Below are positions 37,974 to 47,359 of a stretch of DNA of 64,000 nt, piece after piece (the first letter of the stretch is position 1; each line of letters begins with the position of its first letter). The stretch spans positions 682,001 to 746,000 of the forward strand of contig JAUFSD010000021.1 of assembly GCA_033030425.1 (NCBI GenBank). The letters are read 5' to 3'. Under the pieces are notes generated by a model, which did not search any database, was not told where the DNA came from, and saw nothing but the letters and a program-made list of their open reading frames with translations. Position numbers and translations under genes: made by a program. Source of the stretch: Verpa conica. Its lineage: Eukaryota > Ascomycota > Pezizomycetes > Pezizales > Morchellaceae.

Positions 37974-40900
37974 CTAATAAAAATCATTCCATGTTCTAAG
38001 ATCTACTCTAGTATTCACCAACCAATTTCCTTCGCCCAAGGGTATGAGATGTGCCATTCCTAATATGCTCTTGATATTCACAATCCAAAATTTTCGGTGA
38101 AAACGCTGACAGACTTGAAGAAGGCCATGAGAGCTATCCGGAGTGCCTTTATCTTTTGACTGGAGGACCTCTACCAAACAAAGTCGGTGAGTATATCCAG
38201 TAAATGGGTCGCGGAGCTTAAACAATACTTTCAGGCGGCACGGTAATCGTCCTCTCAGTGCTCCCGGAGCTATCACCGTATCTACCTGAACCCAAACCCA
38301 GTCGTTGCGAGCTGCCCTACCACGAAAAGGCTTTTTCCCTGTACAGCGTAGGTTGTGAAGTTGATATTGGTCCGCTTCTTGAAATACAGCAACTGGAAGC
38401 TGTAGACGGGTAAACCCTTCTACCGGGAACTGTAAAATAGTTTGTGAGTCAGCATGAATGCTCCTGGAGCCTTCCTGACACCTCCCATAGTCAACAACGC
38501 AGCGTGCAAAGCTCCCTTTATCCATATCAATTTCTTCTGCAATATCCTCTAGCACATACCCCCTGTCTCCGTATCGACCCTTTAGCGTTCGGTATGGTGC
38601 TTTGCTGCCCTGAACTGACTGTATACCTGGTCTTCTTTTAACATTAAGTTTAAAAATGTCTTGAAGCTTGTGGAGATTATCGCTATCATGCTCACTGCTT
38701 TCGTGAATGCTTTCAAGGCTTTGATGAACTGCTTCCAAGTTTAGCAGGCGCATCCCAAAGGCCTGTCGCCGCCCATAGATATCTATTATCTGGAGGGCTG
38801 TATCAACCTTATTGCTAGCACGATAACTCTCTTTGATTTGTTCTTTATGAGCAAGCTCGCTTATATCGGTTGAAAACATAAGTATGTTGCCATATCGCTC
38901 GACGTGCTGGCGGAAGTGCGTTAGGAGATGCATTTTAATAAAGTTGAAGTGGGATATTGGTTGTGATTCGTCAAGTTCCTGTGAGCTACGATGATGGCTT
39001 TGGGAGATATACTCGCTGCTTTGTTGTATGGCAGAAGCAGATGCTTTTAATAGCGTTGCTTCTCCAAGAAAGGCCTTCGTTCGATCCTTCGCTGCTTTCA
39101 ATGTTTTTTTGTATGCCCGAAACTCTAAAAAGACATCTTTATAGCTATGGAAGTCTTGGAGATAGTCCTCCATATACTGGAGAGTTGCTGGGGTATGGCT
39201 AATATATTGAGCCATCAGGTGAAAGTCGACCATCGAGCGAACGCATTTCAAGGCTTTTTCAAAAGTACTTTTTAGTGCTTTCGGAGGTCTCCACAAAGCC
39301 ACCACAAAAGCTCCTAGGACTATTCTTCCAAGGTGACGCATCTCCTTACCCTGCCACTGTGTAATCTCCCTATATGCCTTCCTCGGTACTGACAGCCCAG
39401 GGTAGGGCCCAATTGATCTCCAGGCATCATCGAATTGCTCCAATCGATTGTGTTTCTTTAAAAAAGACTGGATCCATTCCATCATATGCTTCAATATCCC
39501 TAGATAGATATTATGAAGTAGATCGGGCTTATGCAGGTCATGTATCAAAACTCTTGGGAGAGTCCATAGAGCATTGTAAAGAGCCTTCAGAGACTTGGAG
39601 ATCAAAAGCTCTACCGGAGCAATATTGGCTGGTTGGAGATTATAGTCTCTAACTTTGTCTTGATAGACTGTATGATTGCGCTTGGGGAATTCATCAAAGC
39701 TTCCAAGATCATTAAAGCCAACCTCGCATTTAGCGCAAGCCTGATTTTGGATATTGTGGAGAGAGGCATTCTCTTCTTGATCGGCTATCCAGGCTGCGAG
39801 TATGGGGAAGCAAAGTTGTTGATAGCCATCGGCGCAGTCTAAAACTACTCCGCTCTCGCCAGGGCCCTGTAAGCCTTCGAGAATCTCCTCAAGAATCTTA
39901 TGAAGAGCCATGCGGCTTTGTCGGCGCTGAACCTTTGAAATAGCCGATTCCTTTGCAAGCTTTGGGGGTACTGGTAAAAGCGCAAGGAGGATATTTGCTA
40001 GGCTAGTTGGCTTATTGCGAGTTGCAGACTTAATGTTGCCAATCGTGAGATATATAGGCCAGGCTTTTTTATCCCCACTGAAGCTAGTCAAATGAGTTCC
40101 GTTGGAGGCGCAGATAATGGGTACAACTGTAGATCCTTCGGGTAATGTATCCTACAAAGCTATTAGTATCATGATAAAAGCCTCTAAAGCTCTCGCGAGA
40201 GCTGTACTAACCTGCATCTCCCACCACCAATCACCTGTATGCATTTCCCCATACATCCGTTCTTCTAAGCTATTATACTCCACCGTGGGAGCGTATACCA
40301 TATTGTCTCTAAACGCCCTTTGCCTAAGGAGATAGCGTACGCAAGCCATAGGGTTCCGATAAAAATAGGAGGTTTTCCTCCCTCCTAGGTCGACCTCCGA
40401 GTGGTGCCAGCTAGAACGACCTAATGTTGTATGCATTTCCTCCACTTTGCTAACAAAGCTCCTGCCAGAGTTGAAAGAGCAGTTACAAGGGCCCAGCGAG
40501 CTTTGAAAGTAATCATCGATAGCTCCCTGAGAGGTTTTTGACCGAATAAACCACCGAGCAAGCTTGAACTCCTCTACCGATTTGAAAGGCGCCCATGGGT
40601 TCTCCAAAAGGCTTTGCTCCTCCTCATCGTACCCTAAAAAGCTCTCACCACGTCTTCCAGCACCTTCATACAGCTTTGTCTTAGCTTCTCTACTAGCAAC
40701 AGTACCGGTGTCTATATCCATGGCCATGTCAGCAGCCAAATTAAAATCAGATTCAGATTCTCGGTCAGAATCATTTGAATCCTCATTCTGATCAAATTCA
40801 TCGTCGCTGTTGCTAAGAAGATTGTCGTCATTGTTTTCAAAGCCCTCGCCAAAGCTGCCAGAGCTGCTAGAGCTCATTGTGTTTTTAACCGTTGGTGGAT

Positions 40901-41003
40901 CAAGATATGACGATGCAATCAGGGGGTGCTTCGCTATTAGGTGCTTTTCGAAAGAACTAGAGTAACTATACCCTTTTTTGCAATAGGGGCATTTTGAAGG
41001 CAT
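37974..41003 (-). CDS. Plavaka-type transposase, intact
   Basis: Transposase of the Plavaka family of large fungal DNA transposons. Two exons, 41003-40212 and 40151-37974 (60-nt intron), 989 residues with no stop or frameshift. The N-terminus is a C2H2 finger (CPYCKKGYSYSSSFEKHLIAKH within MPSK..., Cys5, Cys8, His21, His26). An acidic S/D-rich linker follows, then the family block PWAPFKSVEEFKLARWFI. Across the splice come STVVPIICASNGTHLTSFSG and DKKAWPIYLTIGNIK, the most diagnostic stretch, then DLHKPDLLHNIYLGILKHMM and the HLLTHFRQHVERYGN region. The catalytic acidic residues of the RNase H-like fold cannot be assigned by eye. Start at the ATG directly before the finger. Confidence 0.88.
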
Positions 41004-41215
41004 ATTGTAGGCTTGGATAATTAAAGAGAACGGCCAAAATTGAGAGTGCTATGGTGGTAGCTTCAGGAGCTCTCGTTAAAATCACAACATGTGCTTCGCA
41101 TAGATTAACCTAACTGGCTCTCTTGGCGCCAAGGTCTGTGCGTTAAAAGGCAAACCTGCAACCTCACATCGACCCCGCTTACAACCATCACCACGACCCC
41201 ACCAGGAAGATACCC

Positions 41216-41347
41216 ATGATGATGCTCCCGAGCTACGATATTGATAGGGAGAATCCCTGGAGGCTTGACGAAGTCTTTGACGGCTTTTCAGGCAACTCTA
41301 GTTGCCGGCTTTATAACTCGATAGGCAAACACTATATTGCCATGTAA
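41216..41347 (+). CDS. Small open frame inside the transposon, possible exon
   Basis: A 43-codon frame with three in-line ATGs (MMMLPSYDIDRENPW...), coding-like composition, ending at ATGTAA where ATG|GTAAGT-like splicing (AT|GTAAGT) is also possible. It may be a first exon of a longer gene running into 41.4-42.1 kb, but I cannot find the next exon. No family recognised. Confidence 0.25.
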   Translation: MMMLPSYDIDRENPWRLDEVFDGFSGNSSCRLYNSIGKHYIAM

Positions 41348-42101
41348 GTAGCTATTCTTATATCATCCCCGCCAGTCAATCCCTAAATCAATCTAGCAAT
41401 TGAGTCAAAGCTAACTACTAGAGTTTAGGTCTCGATTTCCATATCTCTTTGGGTTTTCCCCATGGCTTTGAGAGCTTTCTTTGCAGCTTTTCATAATTTC
41501 CGTGCGAGTGATGATATATGAAGCAATGATAAATGGTAATATATGACTCCATGACGTCTTGAGACACCAACAAACAGCTGATAGAATAGCAAACTTTAGA
41601 GCCTAGGAAACTGGGCCTATAAAAGGCCCCTGCTGCCCTGCTTTGTGCTCTATGAGCTCTCTCTCCCTTCTTTCTCTCCTAACCTCCACCACCCGCCTAG
41701 CTACGATTCACGTCTTTAATATATCACGGTAGGTTTTAATTAATACTGCTAGGGCCCACAAAGCCTTCACAGTAGCCTTGATAGCCTTCGCTAACGTATG
41801 AATTTGCGCCTAGTCTCCACTGTTTCAAGATTTTTTTATTTGTTTGTTTCACTCTTTGTTTGGCCCCCCGTTTCATGTTTTCAAGTGCCCTACGTTTCGC
41901 CTTTCCTACGTCTACAGTATCTCTATAAAGCGCTGGTGGTAAGCTGTCTCTGAATCTCCATAAAAATCACGATACCATACTTACTTGCTGGCAATTAAGT
42001 CATACAGTATATAATACTCTATAAGACTCTTATAAAAGCTCCTACAGCTATCACCACCGCTATCACCACCACTACTACCGTTCCGTCAACAACTATCGCA
42101 A
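41348..42101. other. Transposon spacer with AGAGCT-type motifs
   Basis: No gene seen. Holds GGCTTTGAGAGCTTT near 41463 and a GCCTTGATAGCCTTCGC stretch near 41775. 41990-42100 is the probable leader of the next gene. Confidence 0.4.
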
Positions 42102-43446
42102 ATGCCTCTCACTATCGTTCAAGTCAAAGCTAAGCTCCAGCTCACTGGAAAGAACGCCGCTTACTTTGCCCTGCGCAAAGCCCTCGCCCACCGAATGGCT
42201 GCTGTAGGGTGGATCAACAAGACCGCATCGGGGCTGGATGCCTACAACGCCCTCTCCGAATGGCTTATGAAGCATAAATATCTCAGGGGGCTTTACTCCT
42301 CCTGGCATAACCAAGATACGGAAGTCTCCGTGTATCCAGGAGGCTTTGAAGACTCTCATCGCAGACGTAGGGGCCAAGGAGAAGAAGGCTGCTGGTGCCG
42401 GTGACCGGCACTTCAGAGAAGCAGAGAATGATGATGATAATGATGCAGAAGACCTCGAGATCGAACGGCCCGGCCCATTGAGCGCCTTGAGTCGAAAGCG
42501 GAGGAGAGTTACAGGGACTGTGGGGGGAGTCTCTGGAGCCCCCGTTGTACCTGCTCGGCCTGTTGTGCAGATTCATATCATTGATCCTGATAATGTTGGC
42601 CCCCCTCCTCGCGCAGAAGACTATCCGTGGTATGGCAGCACCAATGGCCCATCCTATATAGGCGTCCTTGCAGCGGTAAACATGAATGAGCTTTATAACC
42701 TTTCAATGAAGCATATGCCTCCCGGGAGAGCTCCCAGGGCTTTCTACGGAGCTATGGAAAACCCTCCCCCACCACCTCCGGGCTCGACTCCTGACGTTTC
42801 CTTCGGCAACCCGAGCTATGCCCACCTCACGGATATCGAGGAAGTCGAAGCTTGGGTGAGCAGCAGCAATGCTAAGCCCTTGAGAGCCCTCGTGGTTCTC
42901 CACAGAGTCCTTAGGGGTGCCCAGACCCCCCTTCCATCTGGCTACGTTCATATCCTTGAGCAAGACTTTGAAACAGTCGATCTTCCTGCGGAGGACTCCG
43001 ACTATGATGAGAATCAGCGAATCAGCAGTAAAGGCCAGAAGGTAGCTATGCCGAGGACTCGCAGGACCTTCCAGATACTCCTCAAGAAGCTCAACGTTAG
43101 GCAAGGGCGTATTGAGGATAGGATTACCCATGTCAGCGATGCATATAATGCTAAGTTCCCTGATGCTGTTGTTCCTGGAGATGGCGATTATGACCCAGAG
43201 CATATATGGACCGATCAAGAGCTAGCAGACAGGGCTGCAGTTATTGAGGAAGCCAGAATAGCTTTGCTCATGGTTCCTGTGGCTCCAGTGGGTCCTCCAG
43301 TGCCTCCACCTCCCGGTGGTGATGATGGTGGTGACGATGGTGGTGACGATGGTAGTGATGCCCCTCCACCTCCTCCACCTCCTCCACCACCTCCACCTCC
43401 TCCAGGCCCAGGCGCCGACAACGCGGGTGACGGTGTGGTAGCATAA
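42102..43446 (+). CDS. Transposon cargo protein: unknown, acidic and proline-rich, apparent frameshift
   Basis: ATG at 42102 opens MPLTIVQVKAKLQLTGKN and a predicted helical N-terminal domain of about 60 residues. From about 42275 coding character moves one base forward, to a frame running IQEALKTLIADVGAKEKK and on to the stop at 43446. No intron with GT...AG borders bridges the two, so a one-base indel (or sequencing error) is likely. The second part has an acidic D/E tract, KRRR, the block YNAKFPDAVVPGDGDY, and a tail of GGDDGGDDG then a run of 14 prolines. The total would be about 447 residues. No family recognised. The proline run is GC-rich CCTCCACCT coding. Confidence 0.5.
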
Positions 43447-44062
43447 AAGGCTTTGGAAGCAGTGAAGGGACCCCTGGGAGTTTTGATTAAGTTTTTTGCC
43501 TTATATTTTTTGGTTATTGGGTTCTATTTCGTTTATATACTGTCTATTATTAATGGATTTTTATGATCGTAGCTCTAGGAGCTATTGCGAGAGTTTTAGG
43601 TGTTTTGGCAAAGGTCAAACAAACCTTCATGAGGGATTTTGATATTGATTTTATATTTTTATATATTTTTTGTTATCTGTCGATCATTTCCTTTGTGCGA
43701 TATCTATTATTGGGTATATTTTGATTATGGCTCTGGGAGCTATGGGAATGACTTTAGGAGCTATCATGAAGACTAGCAATATAGTTTCTTTTGTGGCGGA
43801 GCATATTTTTACATCCCTAAATATTTGCATATGTATTAGGCATTGGGAATTGATTCTATTGGTCTAACGAGCTTTTGGTGCGGTGTCAAAGCGCTGGCAA
43901 GCAATAAAGGGGGGGGAGGCCCCTGAAGCCCTCGCTAAAACTCCATCAACCTTCTCTATTGCCTCTAGCAGTCTATCTACAATCTTTACCGCCATATACA
44001 GTCTTTATCGCTCCTTTGCTTCCTTTATATTGTACTGACACTCCTTGATTATTTCCTTTGTA
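43447..44062. other. Transposon spacer with AGAGCT-type motifs
   Basis: No gene seen. Dense motif copies: GTAGCTCTAGGAGCTATTGC near 43569 and GGCTCTGGGAGCTATGGG near 43729. The open frame at 43670-43867 is made by these motif repeats. Confidence 0.45.
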
Positions 44063-45933
44063 ATGGCAACTAGAAAACGCCCTATGATCACGTATAGCAA
44101 AGTCTCTACAAGGAGGTCTTGACACGAACCCCCCCCTCCTCCTCCTCCTCCCGCTCCCGAAGCTGAATATATAGAGCTATCGACCGAAGAAGATGACTAT
44201 GTGAATCATTCCGAACAAGACAGTGAAAGCTCTGAGAACTTTGACGATGGTGCTGAGGGCTTTGACCGATGCAAGGAGTCTAATTCAAAACGTTTGAACT
44301 CTGGTGACGATGACTATCGAGCTGATGGAAATGGAGCAGTACCCCAACTTTCTCCCACACACCCTAAACAACTGCGTGTTTTCAAGAAGATAGGGAAAGT
44401 GCCAAAGATAGCTATGTGGACTTCCACTAAGGCTGCAGCAGCCGTCGAGGCTACGAGGAAGCGAAAAGCAGGAGAAGCAATCGCTGCCTCATCAGTTCAG
44501 CTGAATATCACGCAGGTAAAGGATCCTTTTTAAATACTCCTGTTAGGGTTTGCTGACAAATTAAAGCACGGCAAAAGAGCAGTCCCACGGGCTAAGAAAA
44601 TTAGGCTAAAAGCCCCTGCAGCTTCGGTGGAGGCTTCAGGAGCAACAAGCCCACCCCAACCACCGGCACCTCCTTCTTCTCCAACTTCACGAGTCTTTAG
44701 GAACTCTGAACCTTCTAGAACCTCTCAATTTCGAGATGATCCCGATGGCAACAATGAAAGCTCCAGCAGCTCTTTTCATGATAGCCGAAGTTTTGGAAAA
44801 CTTAGTGGTTCAGCAAGGAATAATTTAATTCGTCGTACGTAGCCTAATGAGAGAAAGATACTCGCTTGAAGAGCCTTTGCCTTCTCCAGCACGGCTTGTG
44901 GTCCTTATCGCAGAGCTCTGGGAAAAAGCCAGCAATGAAGCAAATATAAGGGCTATTTTGTGTAGTATTAGCAAACTTCACGTAACAGCCCCCAAAGCTT
45001 TGATGAAGACCTCCAGAGCTATTGCTAATACGTTATAGTTAAAATGTGTTCATTCCCGCACTAGGTCTCACTTGATATACCTAATCAAAGTCAGAATATC
45101 TACTGGGGATATATATGGGCTCCACCGTTGCAAAAACCCAGGAGAGAAGGCAACAAGAGTCGAGTATCTACTAGAAAAAGACCGATTCCTGAGTAATCCG
45201 GAGAATTATCAGGTAAGATTTGTCGCGGTAGCTTTGAGAGCTTTGATGAAGGTTCTAATGGCTTTAAGACTGGCTCTTGCAGGTTTCTTGCACCTGAGAT
45301 TTCTGATACTATTTACAGCAAATATTTTGAAGGGTCGAAAATGATTGGGTCTAGAGATCCCGAGTTCCTTGATAGGATCACTCCGGTATTGGTGTACTTT
45401 GTAGCAACGGGGATATGGCACTGCTTACGGGCCTGGCGTACCGGAGTCTATCTCAAACCAGCAGATTTCAATACTGGAAATCAGGGTATAACTTGTAAGA
45501 CCTCTTTTGCTACTACGATGGCTCTAGCTAACTTCACCATGGCTCTAGGAACCTTCACGAGAATGAGGAACACCTGGAACAGCCCTAGTTTAATAAATCA
45601 ACAGGGTATACTAGCGGAAATCAAGCATAGAGTTCAAATAGCAGTATGTTAGTAATCTCTAGAGTAGATTCAGCGCTAATCACACAGTAGATTGATGCAA
45701 GAAGAGGCACTTCCGAGTCTATACCAACAGAGGCTGTGAGCGAGGATGACATAGCTTTGGCGATAGCTCTACGTGATATCAGCAGAGCTCGTGGAAGTAT
45801 AGCAGTTACTCGACATGGACGGGGAGTAGTAACTCCCGATGACTCCGATCAGGTCATTCAAGCGCAGCTAGTAGGGGTGGAGGAAAGTGATACTGGTGCA
45901 GGTAGCAGCAAGGACATAGTGGGAGGTGGGTAA
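44063..45933 (+). pseudogene. DUF6532-like transposon cargo gene, one stop and one frameshift
   Basis: A six-exon gene model: 44063-44515, 44567-44981, 45039-45212, 45269-45485, 45549-45643 and 45691-45933, with 47-63-nt introns in matching phase. Residue 20 is a TGA (after MATRKRPMITYSKVSTRRS), and a one-base shift is needed near 44836. The N-terminal half is acidic, then basic/Pro-Ser-rich. The C-terminal half resembles fungal DUF6532: LIAELWEKASNEANI, SRTRSHLIYLIKVRISTGDIYGL (19-residue core RTRSHLIYLIKVRISTGDI), VEYLLEKDRF, then DPEFLDRITPVLVYFVATGI and HCLRAWRTGVYLKPADF. Function of DUF6532 is unknown; it is common in mushroom-forming fungi. Assignment is from pattern memory. Confidence 0.6.
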
Positions 45934-46451
45934 AATACATGTAGGAGGAGGAGGAGGACTGTGAGAATAACTGGTAGAGCTTTGGTGATTGCTTTAGGGA
46001 TAATTTGTAAAGCTAAGAGGAATGGGGGTTAAGACTTCTTATCGATAGTATTTAATATAATGTTTTTACCATATAAAGCAATTGCGAAAGCTGCCAGAGC
46101 CATCGGGAGAGCTTTAGCAATTCCTGACACAAATGTGAAGAGTATGAGGCATAGAGGAGCCTCAGAAGGTGGTATAAGAAGTTTCAAGAGAGCCCATGAT
46201 AGCCCCCGAGTTAGACTTGCAAAGTCAGAAGGGCTCCGGAGATATTAGGATTTAGCGCAGCTTATATCACAACGTGTCCTGATAGCTCCAAATATTTTGG
46301 TTAAAGTCTCCAGAGCTCTCCTGAGAGCTCTGACAGCTAGCCGAGCGTCTCTGAGACAGATCCCGTCTCCTGATCGTCGAATTCCACCAACTGCATTCCA
46401 AGCCTCAGATGCATCAGATGCGTCAGAGAGAAACCTTCAAGTTTGCTGATG
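45934..46451. other. Right subterminal region of the Plavaka-type element
   Basis: No gene. Motif copies: GGTAGAGCTTTGGTGATTGC near 45973, CCATCGGGAGAGCTTTAGC near 46100, and CTCCAGAGCTCTCCTGAG near 46309. It ends with GATGCATCAGATGCGTCAGA and the terminal repeat GTTTGCTGATG. Confidence 0.5.
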
Positions 46452-47359
46452 TAAAGGTAGTTCGATAGATTCAAGTATATTGATAAGACTCATTCTTCCC
46501 GTTGATGTTCTGGTAAAGAGACAAATCTGCCGACTATTTTATATACCGCGGTTTGGGCTCGCGGATTTATTCTAAATCCTAATACAAACGCCTGGGAACC
46601 TCCGAAGACCCTGAAAACCTGCCAAGCAATCACGCCATACAATACAAATCTTACAACACATTCAAAACGCCAATACAAATACATTCCCCCCATACTTATA
46701 CAAATTCCGACCAGTCCAAGCACTTTGTCCTGGCCCTATCGTCTATTCTAGTCAAGCCCGAAGGTGTACTAGAGTAATGCAATCATGTAAAGCTGTTAGT
46801 GAACCAATCTGTACTCTGCGGACGGGCCGATAAGTGTACTAACCACCGTATCTGTTCCGTCCTTGCATGTTCCCTTGTGGCAGAGAGTCACCAAAGCCCT
46901 TTGGTACTAATCAGCAAGCAGTACTGGGAAGCGGGGCCTTCCTCCATACCGTTAGTTTGTCAAGAAACATGCCCTGACTGGCGGAGGGCACAACTCCGTC
47001 AGTTCTTATCCGATTTCCTCGATTCTTTCACCAGTCAGCTCCAAAACATGCCCTCTCATATACCCTCCGGATTTGGTTCGGACGGACGAATTTTCCTGAC
47101 GCTCCAGGGGTTATTTTTAGTGTCCAAAGCTTGTGTTTTTACTATGCGTTTACAGCAACTCTGAGGGGCCCCCCAGCACCTGGTGGGTGGCATAGTGGGG
47201 CGCCCTGGAGGAGATAGCCGCCAGCAATAATATTCACACGTGCTTCTCCCCAAACCCCTGTTACGTTTAAGAAACCAACAAGGGATTAACTTACCTAGAT
47301 AGTCAAACAAGTGGTCTTCATAGTTCCCAGAATACTCCTCTTATCAGGTGCCTACAACA
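46452..47359 (+). repeat. LTR-A, second part (3' LTR of the gypsy element)
   Basis: Continues the LTR-A sequence interrupted at 37660 and ends CCTACAACA at 47359. The integrase frame of the minus-strand gypsy element abuts it directly and takes its stop codon from inside the LTR. Confidence 0.85.

Larger units (their letters stand above)
37661..46451. mobile_element. 8.8-kb Plavaka-type DNA transposon with cargo genes, inserted in an LTR
   Basis: The left end CATCAGCAAAC (37661-37671) and right end GTTTGCTGATG (46441-46451) are perfect 11-bp inverted repeats with looser similarity further in. LTR-A sequence is continuous across the element (37660 joins 46452), and a TA dinucleotide is present on both flanks. 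Inside are a transposase (-), an unknown acidic/Pro-rich protein gene (+), and a DUF6532-like gene (+). Degenerate AGAGCT/GCTTTGA motifs are scattered through introns and spacers. The transposase is intact, so this may be a recent insertion. Confidence 0.85.

Noticed and set aside
43215..43421. Gly-rich minus-strand frame
   Set aside because: Reverse complement of the poly-proline coding tract of the cargo gene.
43670..46248. Ala/Leu-rich short frames inside the transposon (43670, 45072, 46060)
   Set aside because: The parts that look like repeats come from the AGAGCT-type motif; several fall inside introns of the DUF6532-like gene.
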